This document shows positions 21,299 through 32,142 of a stretch of DNA of 64,000 bases, piece after piece. How positions within the stretch are numbered: the first letter of the stretch is position 1; each line of letters opens with the position of its first letter. Made by a program: the position numbers and the translations under genes. Source of the DNA: Actinomortierella ambigua (lineage: Eukaryota; Mortierellomycota; Mortierellomycetes; Mortierellales; Mortierellaceae); the NCBI GenBank assembly GCA_016098155.1, contig JAAAJB010000052.1:31586-95585 (forward strand), read 5' to 3'. Under the pieces are notes generated by a model. It saw only the letters and a list, made by a program, of their open reading frames with translations. It did no database searches and was not told the DNA's origin.

Positions 21299-21717
21299 AA
21301 TAAGCATCCCAGGATCACTCATTTCGGATCCATGTTGCACAGAGTTTGCTTGTAGAAAAGGTTTCTTCTACCTCTCTCCCCTCTCCCCACTGCTAGAACC
21401 GATGCAGAATGCCATGACTCTCCCTGCCTTTTCTTTTTTTTTCTTTTATTTGACTGAAAAGATGCTTCTATTTGAAATTATGATACAAAAATAACGGAAG
21501 GATGATGGGAAGGAAAGGGCGTGTGCATGGAAGATGAGGAGGGATGCGGGTTGTATGGGAGCTCTTCATTGACAAATCGGGAAGGAAGAAATGGGTACCC
21601 TGCGGTCGATCATATTTTGACATTTTTTGACAACTCTCGGGTCCCATCCTTGTTCATCGTCCCCACTGTGGATCGCTCCTCTCTCTGTATCGTGTCATGT
21701 ACGACAAAAGTTGTGGT
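21299..21717. other. convergent 3' flanks of OPI3 and COX17
   Basis: 419 bp between converging genes. It should hold both terminators. T-rich DNA at about 21425-21450 lies on the OPI3 side. No gene is seen. Confidence 0.5.
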
Positions 21718-21924
21718 TTAGATCTTGAATCCGAGTGAGCGCAGGCACTCCTGATGGGCCTCGATAAACTTGACACAGTCGGGCGAGTCAGGGCCGTTGT
21801 AGAGAGTGCAGTTGTCGCGGGCCTTCTTGGTCTCCGGGCAGGCACAGCAGGGCTTGAGGGGCTTGCCGTCCTTGTCGACGGGGCCAGTGTGGGGCTTGGG
21901 GGAGGCAGATTCAGCGGAGGTCAT
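21718..21924 (-). CDS. COX17: cytochrome c oxidase copper chaperone Cox17
   Basis: Intronless frame of 68 residues from the ATG at 21924. It carries [16 protein letters not shown], the CCxC copper site, and two CX9C pairs ([11 protein letters not shown] and [11 protein letters not shown]) that form the twin-helix hairpin imported through Mia40. Length and the ending [10 protein letters not shown] match Cox17. It passes Cu(I) to Sco1 and Cox11 in the mitochondrial intermembrane space for cytochrome oxidase assembly. A longer reading starting at 22107 lacks family features in the extra part, so I reject that start. Confidence 0.96.
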   Translation of the reverse strand: MTSAESASPKPHTGPVDKDGKPLKPCCACPETKKARDNCTLYNGPDSPDCVKFIEAHQECLRSLGFKI

Positions 21925-22782
21925 GGCGAATGGATGGAATGGACGAGGAAGGGGTGGGTGAGGGGAGAGGGAGGAAATGCAAATGGAGGAAAGAAAGAGA
22001 CGGAAGTGCAAAAGAGGAAAGTAGATTTCGGGGCGCAAGGAAGGCTTCTCTGCTCTACTGGGCCATGGGCCCGTCTGATTCAACTGCAGAGAATTTTCAA
22101 TCCCCAAAATGAAAGGAATCTCACTCAGCCACCGAACAGAACATGTTCAGCTTCAGGCACACTGTTCCTTCTCACATATCTCATATCTCACGAGAGAATC
22201 GATTTGGCATGGGCCTGGCCTCCGATGATCTGGTCTCCCCCCTCTTATTTTTTTATTGCCCACTGTCTTCTGATAGCCATAGCCTAACGAGAGACCTTTG
22301 CCTCGGGTCTTTCCTTTGAAACCCCGCTTTTGCCGGCTTTCCCTTCCGTGTGACAGCAGCAGCAGGACAGGAACACTGGACAGACAGTACAGGCACAACA
22401 GAGACGCCACCATCTTGGGAGCAAAGTCACAGTGCGCCCTTGAAGGTTGCTCACACACACACTCGCGCATTCATTCTCTCCTCCGTGTCCTGTGTTCAAA
22501 GCCCCCACTTCCCCCCTCCTCTCCTCCTCTCCTCCTCTCATTGTCATTGTGCACCCCACCCCTCTGTTATTCAGACCATCGGCAAAAAAAAAAAAAAGAA
22601 AGTCCCTTCGGTCTCCTTCCTGCCTGAACCCCTTATTCTCTTTTTCTCATTCACTTTAGAGTTCAAAGCGCACTTTCTCTCACTCCTCTCTCTTTCTCTC
22701 TCTTTCTCTCCCTCCACCCTCCCATTGTCCATCTTCAGTCACCACACTCCCCCAACGAACCAACCACACCACCAGTAGCACA
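21925..22782. promoter_or_regulatory. divergent promoter region between COX17 and CDK1
   Basis: 858 bp between the COX17 and CDK1 start codons. On the plus strand the last 300 bp are strongly C/T-rich (about 22490-22740), ending some 40 bp before the CDK1 ATG. I see no recognisable gene inside. Confidence 0.55.
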
Positions 22783-24733
22783 ATGACCATCCTCGACAAC
22801 TACACAAAGCTGGAGAAGATTGGAGAAGGAACATACGGTGTCGTCTATAAAGCAACGTAGGTCATGGCGCATTGCCCCAACTAAATGAATGAACCCGCCA
22901 ACGCAGTAAACACTATGCAGTGGTGGCAAACAACGACAAAGCAACAGGTGTACTCAGTCCGACAACTCCATCCATACTCTCTTTATATATATATTTTTTA
23001 CACACGACTACAATAGCGAAAGAAGCACTGGTCGGGTAGTGGCACTGAAAAAGATTCGTCTCGAGAACGAAGACGAAGGTATGTCAACGCGCTTTGGCTT
23101 TGTGGACACGTTGTTGCCATCAGTCACTAATGTCAAACAATAACACCAAAACACGTCTTGCTCCTCCAACCAATTGGTTCATTTCGGGAATGCAGGTGTT
23201 CCCAGCACAGCTATCCGTGAGATCTCGTTGCTCAAAGAGCTTAAGCATGGACATATTGTTCAGTACGTGAGAGTGCACACTCATTGTCTCGATGAAACCC
23301 AGAATCTAATGTTGTCTGCCCAGCCTTCCCTCCGTCCCCCTTTGCTCAAACAGACCAAAGGCCCATTTGCCTCTTGTTCTCCTTCTCTCTCCCTCTCTCC
23401 CTCTTTCTTCTCTCCTTTTTTTTTTTTTGGTATGGGTATTGTGTATTGTTGCTTACTTACACGTTTTACTTTTCATTTGCGCGTCCACTGTTCATCTTGC
23501 AGATTACTGGATATTCTCCACGATGAGAACAAGCTGTACCTAGTGTTTGAGTTCCTCGATCTAGATCTGAAGCGCTACATGGATAACTATAGCAATCAGG
23601 TCCTCAATGCCGCCGGCGCTGGCCAGTCTACCTCTTCCAATGCTGCCAACGGCAACAGCTCTAATGGTCAGGTAGCCAACGGTGGAAGCGGCACTTCCAA
23701 CGGCACCAATGGTTCGGCCAACCAGCCTCCAGGGCTTCCTCTTACCTCTGTCAAGGTAAAACAAATGTGTTAGCTACACTTCGTGACTATTGATCACTTC
23801 TCTCACCTTACAGAACAAAGACCCTACTTTTTTTTTTTTTCTCAACACTCACAACCCTCAATTTTTCTTCTTCCTCGTTTTTAGTCATACCTACACCAGT
23901 TGATCCGTGGCGTTGAATACTGCCATGCAAGACGTATTCTGCATCGTGATCTCAAGCCACAGAATCTTTTGATCGACAAGGATGCCAACCTCAAGCTTGC
24001 CGACTTTGGACTGGCCCGTGCGTTCGGCATCCCCCTGCGCACATATACACACGAGGTCGTGACGCTGTGGTATCGTGCACCTGAGATCTTGTTGGGCTCA
24101 AGGCACTATTCTACAGCCGTCGACATGTGGAGTGTTGGATGTATCTTTGCCGAGATGGTTCTCAAGAAGCCACTCTTTCCAGGTACATGGTTCCTTTCCT
24201 CGTCCTCGAATGAAAGCACCCTTTTGTTATTTTTTTTTCTAGGTGGGCCATCACCACTAAGCTAACAGCTTTCCTGATATATATATATCTTTCTCTCAAT
24301 AGGTGACTCTGAGATTGACGAAATTTTCAAGATTTTCAAGATCAAAGGAACACCGAACGACACGACATGGCCAGGCATTTCGGACCTCAAGGACTACAAA
24401 TCAACGTTCCCACAGTGGCACCCACAACCCTGGGAGAAGATCGTCCCTATGCTTTGTCCTGATGGTCTGGATTTGTTGTCGCAGATGCTCGAATATGATC
24501 CCGTGAAGCGTATTTCTGCCAAGCGCGGTAAGCATACATGTTTTTTTTTTCTTTAGTGAAAGTCGGAAGCTAAGAGTGAGACCTATATATTTATTTAAAA
24601 AACTCGTTTGCTTTACTGTCTCTATTGAATAGCGCTGCTGCATCCGTATTTCCATAGCATGACACGATCGACAGACCCACCGGCTCTTGCGGTTGCCCAT
24701 CCGGCCAGCACCCGTGTGCAACCGGTGCAATAA
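22783..24733 (+). CDS. CDK1: cyclin-dependent kinase 1 (Cdc2/Cdc28)
   Basis: Seven exons (22783-22856, 23017-23078, 23196-23262, 23503-23755, 23885-24182, 24303-24527, 24633-24733) give 359 residues. The glycine loop [11 protein letters not shown] carries the Thr/Tyr inhibitory pair. VALKKIRLE holds the catalytic Lys. [16 protein letters not shown] is the exact PSTAIRE cyclin helix. [23 protein letters not shown] and [13 protein letters not shown] follow. These mark the main mitotic CDK, not Pho85 or Kin28. The protein is about 60 residues longer than usual. Most of the excess is an Asn/Gly/Ser/Thr-rich insert after [10 protein letters not shown], in the hinge/alpha-D region, and the remainder is the C-terminal tail. 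The insert lies inside exon 4, with no intron signals flanking it that I could use to remove it. Confidence 0.95.
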
Positions 24734-25074
24734 GCTTATTTTTTGGACGACTACTCAATACCCTCCTCTCTTTTATTGCATTTTTTTTTTCACCCTCAAA
24801 GGAGACACTACATGCAAAGAGCAGCATGGTCTTTGGATGGTATTTAAGAAGCGATATGACAATGATGGACAAAGACAAACAAAAAAAAAAAAAAAGAAAT
24901 AAATTGGAACAATGGGTACATTTTGCAACAATACTGAGAGTTGTAATTCACAAAGAACAAAAAGGCTGGGGAAGTTCTTTTTATTCGAGTTGTTTTTTTT
25001 CCTTTTCAAAAAGGGTGACATCTCTGTGAACACAAAGGTGCCGCCAAACCAAAAGAGCGAGAAAAAAAAGACGT
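24734..25074. other. convergent 3' flanks of CDK1 and the uS17 gene
   Basis: 341 bp of A/T-rich DNA between converging genes, with an A-run at about 24881-24901. No gene seen. Confidence 0.5.
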
Positions 25075-25654
25075 TTAGAACTTGGCGAAGTTCTTGGCAC
25101 CCTTGACGACCTTCTTCTGGACCTTGAGGACGTTGAAGCGGACGGTCTTGGACAGAGGGCGGCACTGGCCGACAGTGACGTTGTCACCCTGCTGGACACC
25201 AATGAAGCAGGGGGAGAGATGGGCAGCCAAGTTCTACATTGATTGAAGAAAAAAAAAGAAGTGTGTTAGAACAATGGGTTACTTTCGTATCCAGATATTG
25301 TGATTTGAACTCCTGTAATGAACTCCATATTTCCATTGATCTTTTTCCTTTCTTTACCTTGTGGCGCTTCTCGTAACGGTGGTACTTGGGGATGTAGTGG
25401 AGGTACTCACGGCGGACGATGATGGTGCGCTTCATCTTGGTGGAGATGACCTCACCGGACAGGATACGGCCACGGATGGAGACATCACCGGTGAAGGGGC
25501 ACTTCTTGTCGATGTAGTGACCCTCGATGGCCTCCTTGGGGGTCTTGAAACCAAGACCAACATCCTTGTACCAGCGCTGGTTCTTGGCGACCTTCTTGCC
25601 GGTGGCCTTGGCGTTCTGGAAGATGCCCTGCTGCTTCTGGAAAGCCTTCTCAAT
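25075..25654 (-). CDS. RPS11: 40S ribosomal protein uS17 (RPS11), first exon not found
   Basis: Two exons are clear: 25654-25358 and 25233-25075. Together they encode 151 residues from [13 protein letters not shown] through [35 protein letters not shown] and [16 protein letters not shown], then [29 protein letters not shown] and the stop. This is nearly the whole eukaryotic uS17, which binds 18S rRNA at the base of the small subunit. Only the first few residues are missing. They should lie in a short upstream exon, since the reading continues upstream without a convincing start. I could not place that exon. The DNA above is relic-rich. Codon use is strongly C-ending, as expected for a highly expressed gene. 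Confidence 0.92.
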
Positions 25655-26984
25655 CTGTGTTTCCCCATCGAAAAAAACAAGAAAAAAAAAGGCCAGGTTA
25701 ACACAAAAACTCTTCTTTTCAGCCACTGTTGAAAGAATGGTGTGTGTAAAAAGTGTAAAAAGCATGAGGATCCCAAAGTTTGTTGTAGGTTGCTGCCCAG
25801 TTGTTCCCGTGGTTGGTTTTTGAGTCGATAGAAACGTGAGGCACCCCCCACGTCCTCCTCCCGCTTCGATATAGCTCTCCCTCTCCGATTCGCGGTGTTG
25901 ATGAGCGTTCAGACATTGTGGGTCCTTCTCCAGCTCCGACTCCCTTTGCCCTTGGCGCCAGGGACCAATACGCTTTCGTCAAAGTCCCATGAAGCCCAAA
26001 CAATGCCCCAAAGTATTGGCCGTATCGAGCTGGTTGAAAGAGGAAAGAGGCCAGGAAGGAGCTGCTCCCTGCCTCCAACTCAAACAGCGTTCAACGGTGA
26101 GGCACAAAGGGGCTTGGTCAGGTGTTGTGGGTGTCGAGGCCAGAGAGTTGAAGCACGCTGGATCGTTGTGGTGTTGGTGATAACATCGACTGGTAGCCTT
26201 CCTCTGGAGATACCCCTAGTTGGCGTTGATGGCGCTGCTTGAACGACTCGAGGTGTCGTGGAACGTCGGGTGGTGGTACTCTGAAGGCGCCGAGGTGTCG
26301 CAGTCGACGTCTGATGAGAGACTGCCTCCAAGGCGTAAGGTTGATCAAAGTGACATCAACGATGCGTTCACCTCGACACCTTGAAAGACGACGAGCAGAC
26401 ACTCCTCGAGTTGCCACAACGAGCGTTTGCCTTGTTGAATCATAACTCCAGCCTTGGCTGCAATCCTCCTAGAGGCCTACAAAGACAGCAATCGACCATG
26501 GAGCCGACATGGAAATCCCAATGATTCAAAATGGATGACGGATGTTGAAAGCACCCATCATGAATCATTCATCCTTCCGTGATGGATGCCACACGCCCAG
26601 AGATTCTCCAGATGTATAGAATCAGAGTTTCGCCATGACAAAACTCGACCATGGCCTTCCTCGCCTGGAAGACAAGCGCCCTTTTGATTCCTGATGTTGC
26701 TGGATCCTGAGTTGTTGACTGAATCCTGACCCTGGGATCCTCATGCAAAAAAGGGGGGTATAGCCAGAGAGGAGCCATCGCAACGATCTCCCCCTCCTCT
26801 CTAGGCTGATGGTCAGGTAGTCTGGATCCCCCCAACGGACCTGTTCCATGGTGTAAGGATTAAACTGGGTGAAAAAGGAGGAACATTGGCTTCCAGTGCA
26901 CCGTATTTTTAACGACTTGACCGCAAAAAAATCTTCCGCCCCGCAAGCCACTCCATCGTTCGCCTCAATCCATCCATCCGACTC
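25655..26984. other. spacer upstream of uS17 with probable mobile-element debris
   Basis: About 1.3 kb. It should contain the first uS17 exon and promoter near 25,660-25,950. Beyond that, the minus-strand frame that holds the Fanzor tail stays open to 26,622, but I recognise no domain in that extension. Other frames are short. The stretch is probably decayed element sequence. Confidence 0.45.
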
Positions 26985-27620
26985 AGGCGCACTTCGGTCA
27001 CATGATCGAAACCTACCGGTTTCTGCTTGTCTCGCACGACTGACAGCTGGCACCTGGGATATCAGCTTTTGCTTCTTGCTGCGTCTGTTGTCCTCTGAGG
27101 CACCCTCATTGCGATCCCTCTTGCGGCCTCGCTTCCATGGGAAGCGACCATGTTCGTCAACAGGCTGGTGATAGGCTGATCGTACCCACCTCTCCTAGTG
27201 ACCACATATCACGTTGCAAAGATTGTGTCCTGCCACCACATCGTAACTCATAATCCTTTGGCAGGTGTCACAATATAAGCGGCGGAAGCCCTGTGACAAA
27301 GCCTGTGTAGCAGGGACACTTCTCGCACTTCTTGAACGAGTAGTCCTCGTTCACCCGGCAAAGTATGACTGAAGGGAGCCATTCTAGCGACAACAGTCCG
27401 CCTCTGCTTGAGAGCTTGGCGAGTCCCGATCCCGATGATCACCTTGTTGCCCTCATCACTCTTGGCCCTGGTCGACCCGCCGATCATCCGTAACAAACTG
27501 TCTGCCATGTGCCTGAACTCAAACATCCTTACCCTTTTTGCATCCCACTTGTGCTTCTTGAAACGATGGCCACCAATGCGAGCTTTGCTCTGGAGAATGA
27601 TGGGGGTGTTCTAAAGGTGC
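26985..27620 (-). pseudogene. degenerate Fanzor (TnpB-related, RNA-guided nuclease family) C-terminal half
   Basis: Read on the minus strand, this holds the C-terminal half of a Fanzor protein spread over three frames. First frame: RFKKHKWDAKR, then FRHMADSLLRMIGGS and GNKVIIGIG. Second frame: CRVNEDYSFKKCEKCPC, giving the RuvC-II Glu and the first CxxC of the zinc ribbon. Third frame: RRLYCDTCQ with the second CxxC, then SYDVVAGHNLCNVICGH with the RuvC-III Asp, a TAG at 27195-27197, and the tail QPVDEHGRFPWKRGRKR. At least two frameshifts and one stop make it dead. The N-terminal half and the RuvC-I Asp were not found. The TRS65 3' end lies 245 bp upstream on the same strand. Confidence 0.75.
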
Positions 27621-27864
27621 AGAGGCGGTGCTTGGCGGCCTTGGTCACGAAATTGAAGCCATAGATCAGGAATACCAAAGGCGTATACTGGGTGGTTAAG
27701 CGAGGGATAGTAGCAGTGGGATATCAAAGACGCTTTGGGCAGAAAGGATTTTGGGACAATCATGTTTATATATACGTGGAGTTGTGGAAGGCCTTTCGAG
27801 TTGAAAGGTTGTGTGGAGAGGTCTTTACTCAAATTGGAAATGAGGCCTCAAAGTCGCTGCAATT

Positions 27865-30800
27865 CTATGGCAGCTGTTCAGAGAGGGCCCCAAACGAGGC
27901 TTCGGCCATGAAACATAGGCAGTTGCGCAGGTTGTTCACAAAGCCAGTATCATTGTCTACCAGCTGGACCAGATCAATCGTATGCAGCTGTTCTTTGATG
28001 GCAATAAATCTCAGGTTCAGAGTCTGACATGTGAGTGGGTATAATGGGCTATCATGTCGATAATGAACAACAAATATTGGTCAGTCTCCTTGACGAATAT
28101 ACCTTACAACAGGCGCAGCACAACGATAAAGAAAATGTTAAAAAAACAAAAAACAAAAAAAAAAAGCACCATACCTTAGGCGCACGTTGTTCTCAAGACA
28201 GATAATATCGGCCTCGCTCGTCTCATTGTCGACATGGCGGCGCAGGAGCTCCATCTCCTCCATGTAAGGGTCAATGGGGACACTCTTCACTACGGCCTGT
28301 TCGCCGCTGGGCAAGGGTGGGAGGACCTTGGATCCTTGGCTCGGGTCACCACCCTTGGCCCGTTTCCGGTTCGGGACGACGATGGTAAACCGCCGGATAT
28401 GGCGCGAACGGTTGACAATAAAGACCTCCAAGTTGAAGATTTTGCCCACAACCACACGACTCGTCACTGCAAACGTGACCACAATACCATCACCTCCATC
28501 ATGATCGGCCCGGTTCACACCCGCGACACCTGCCAGTCGATTGAGCGCTGCATTAGCCATGTCCAGCCCAAGGCCTGTCGTGCCAGGACCATACATGTTG
28601 TTGCTATTCGGTCCCATGCCTCCTGGCCCGATACCGACGCCTGCAAGACCGCCAGTGCTTCCTCCATGCCGACTTCCTGGTCCTCCTGGCCCACCACCAC
28701 CACCACCACCAGCTGCACCACTCTGTGATAACTCTTCTTCATAGCTGTCGTTCTCACTCTCAGCAATGACCGAGCCCATGATGGGCGATCGAACTCCGGG
28801 TGCGGCGGGCGATCGACTGCCAGAGCTCTCTTGAACGGCAGCCAACCCACCCCATCCTCCCGGGCGACGACCGCCGCCACCGCTGCCTGTGTTTCCTGTT
28901 GGTCCAGCTCCGGTACCACCTCCTAATCCTGTTCCACTACCACTGCCACCTCCACCACGCTGCGAGGCTCCATCCGAGGTGACCGACGCAGCATAGGACG
29001 AGCGCCTGGTACGGGATTCTGTCATCGAGCTGGTAGTATTGTTGGGACGGTTGGCTAGTGCTGGAGGACTACTGACATTCGAGACACGGCGCGCAAGGCT
29101 CGTAGACCGATTGAGACCGCTGCTGTTGGGCTGCGGGCTCGAGGGTAAGGAGGGGCTCCGCTGGTGTCCTGGAGGACGATGAAGGGGGTGATGAGGGTGT
29201 GGTGACGATTGGTATTGCTGTTGCTGCTGCTGTTGTTGTTGTTGTTGTTGGTGATGAGGCAAAAGTCGTTGCTGAGGCTGATTGGCCGCTGCTGCTGCCG
29301 CTACTGCCGCTGCTGCCAGAGCGCTATCACGCTTGGTCATATCTGACACGTCCAAGAAACAGTTCCAGCGCGAGTGGATGAGCTGACCTTTGACGCCGTC
29401 GACTTCGGGTGTTCCTTGGAGGGCAATGGTGACTTGGCGTTGAAACTCTTGAGCGTGGGGTGGCGCTGCGTAGGCTCCAAGATGATGATCGCCAGAGAGT
29501 CGTGGGTGTTGGTGCGCAACAGGGGGAGGCTGTAGCATGTTAGTGGCACTGCCGTTATTACTACCGCCACCGTCTTGATCGTCATTCCACTCCGAGTTTT
29601 CGAGCAACGAGATGGAGTAAAGGAACGTGACATGATCCACTGAGCTGAGCATGAGTGGTAGTTGGGTCAGTCCTGCAGCGTCCAGCGGGTTCACGACGGC
29701 ATTTGTGACATCCACGTCCAACTGTAGAATATTAAACTTGCCACCGTGTTCGGAGTTGTTCTCGACCTCGATCGACATCATGAGTGGGTTTTCAACAGGG
29801 GAGACGCGCGTGGTCCGCATCCGGATGTTCATAGCGGAGCGGATGGCAATGGTCCTGCGAGCGCTGCGCCGTAGGACAGGGATATTGGAGGATGGTGGCG
29901 GCACCCGCGCACGAGGGGTGTCAGGTCGGTAGTGGTGGCGAGGCACCGACAAGGAAACGTAGGTTGGATCGTCCGACAGCCCTTCCAGCAAGTTGACCAT
30001 ACTGTAACTATCCATGTTGTACTCCTGGTCGTCAACGGCAACCACGGTCGGTGCTGCATGTTCGGTAGGGCGTAGAAGGACGTGGGCACTCAGCATCAAC
30101 ATGGTATTGGTGCTTTTGGTACGAACAAAAGCTATTGGATTTTCATGCCGAGACGAGAGGAGCGTTAGCGAGCCAAAGATAGGGGGCTGTTATCAACGGT
30201 CCATGTCCAAAGAGCCAAAATTACATACAAATAGGGACGGCAAAAGGCACGATGGCGGTCCAGAGGCCGTTAATGGTTGCAATCTTCATCTCCCTTCCTT
30301 TCTCCGCAGGATTGTAGGTATATGTGTAAACGATGGTTGCCTCCGATCGTCCATGCTCAAAGTACTGAGGGCCAGGTCGCGGAGCGGTCATGCTGGGGTT
30401 GGGTGACTGACCTCCCATGGACATTCGCTTCTCGGCGACGCTCATGGGCCGGCCACTGGCCGTCTTTTGCATAGGCGGTGTCGAAGTATTGACGAGCGAG
30501 AGTGGGTCGACAAATGCCGCCTCCACTTGGATGTCAAGTGCCTTGAAGAACTCGTGCACCTGGCGCGCGGTCTCTTCATGCAGTGTTGAAAGGTCATCCG
30601 GCAGCGAGATTTGCAGGTAGAACAACACCGTCTCATCTGGATGAGTCGTTGTGAGTAGACAAATGGAGATTAGATGTAGCTCATTAAAGAGAAGAGAAAA
30701 AAAAAGGTCGCGCTTGCATGGCGTTCACTGGGAGTCACTTGCCATAGAAGACGTGGGTCCGCGCCTTGGCGTTCAAAACAACCTGGTAGTCATCTTCCAG

Positions 30801-30872
30801 AGACTCGATGTTAGCATTGGGGATGCGGATCTCCCAATGCGAGTCGTTGAACAGGGTTTCAAGCGACTTCAT
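27865..30872 (-). CDS. TRS65: TRAPP complex subunit Trs65
   Basis: Four exons (30872-30743, 30636-30229, 30131-28175, 28048-27865) give about 892 residues. Trs65-family features are SFVRTKSTNTMLMLSAHVLL at the second junction, SARRTIAIRSAMNIRMRTTR, then FNILQLDVDVTNAVVNPLD, HIRRFTIVVPNRKR, and the C-terminal beta segment CQTLNLRFIAIKEQLHTIDL then VQLVDND. Trs65 supports TRAPPII, the Golgi Rab11/Ypt31 exchange factor, in fungi. The middle (about residues 400-680) is a Gly/Ser/Gln-rich disordered insert. The first intron uses a GC donor (GCAAGT), the only choice that keeps frame. The start MKSLETLFNDSHWEIRIP is the first good ATG. The family call is by recognition of conserved blocks. Confidence 0.82.
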
Positions 30873-31169
30873 CAGATGAACAGTATGTAGAAGAAGCGGA
30901 GCGACAGGTAGGAGAAGAATGATGAGAGTGTATAGGACTGCAATGATGGGGTAAGTCAGGGCCCCTCTCTTGGGGGTGGTGCTGGTGCACCAAGGACAGT
31001 CACCTTGACCTTGATCAACTCGCATCCACCTTCCTTTCTTCCTTCCTTCCCTCTCCACCTTCCCATTCCTCATTGTCGCTCGCTGTCTCTCTTCGTCTTC
31101 CCTCACTCTCTCCTCCCTTTGCCCTTCCCATTCGGAGCCATTAGCTCATTTGTCTCTATTCCCAGCATC
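30873..31169. promoter_or_regulatory. divergent promoter region between TRS65 and TAM41
   Basis: 297 bp between opposite start codons. C/T-rich plus-strand DNA at about 31020-31130 precedes the TAM41 ATG. Confidence 0.5.
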
Positions 31170-32100
31170 ATGCCTTCACCTTCGCTAGCCACTGTATGTT
31201 CTTTTGGGGCAAAGGGCGTTTCTCGGCCGTTCGCTTGCTCGGCGCTCGTATACGGCGAGGCAAGGAGGATGTGTCGTTGGCTCAAGCAAGAGTTGCCTTC
31301 CCCTCCCCTCCCTCGTTGGATCGACCATTGACCCTCTCTATTTTTTAACCGGTTCTTATCACACCTCTGTCCTCTGGTTTGCTGTGAATAGTCTGGACTC
31401 TCTACGATCCGCCAGCAGAGCAGGAGCATCCGCCAAGCTCTGGCCTGCCTGCCCTCTCGCGAGTGGCGGCAGCACTGTGGCCGGGAAACAAGGACAGCGG
31501 GCTATAGCACGACGCTGACATTGCAGAACTCGTCACTATCATCGGCGTCCTCGGAGCCACCAGCATCGGGCTCAACATCTCGTGGTCGGGTGCTGATTCC
31601 GGCGTCGTCCACTTTGGCATACCTGCCACAGTGCGATCAGAGACGATGGAACCACGTGGAGGCGTACTCGCAGGCTTCGTCCCCCATGCCTCCCCCTCTT
31701 CTTCCCCTTCACCCAGTATCCTCCTCTTCAGCAGCATCTTCGTCATCTCCACCCATGCCGCCACCACAGCAGTTTTCACCTTCGCCCTCACCAAGCTTCG
31801 GTCGTCCCCGTTCACGTTTGTATTTGAAAAACTTTTCAATTCCGCCGGACATGTCAAAGCTCCCTCCAGAGTTTGGCAAGAACCAGCATATGGATATTGA
31901 CGCTGAGGTCTGGGAACGCTTGAAGGGCGTGGTCGACACGTTCCATCACAAGGCTCCGATCCGTTACGCATTTGCATATGGCAGTGGCGTGTTTTCGCAG
32001 AAGGGCTATGACGGCCAGGTAAGTTTTTGATCCGCACTAGTGGGAGGGGATCGACTCTTTTTTAAGTTGGTTTTCACGAAGAGGGGCTTGTGTATGTTGC

Positions 32101-32142
<42 letters not shown>

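Noticed and set aside
27900..28030. Minus-strand coding stretch first taken as the N-terminal part of the Fanzor relic
   Set aside because: It joins in frame to TRS65 through a GT-AG intron and matches the Trs65 C-terminus, so it is the last TRS65 exon.
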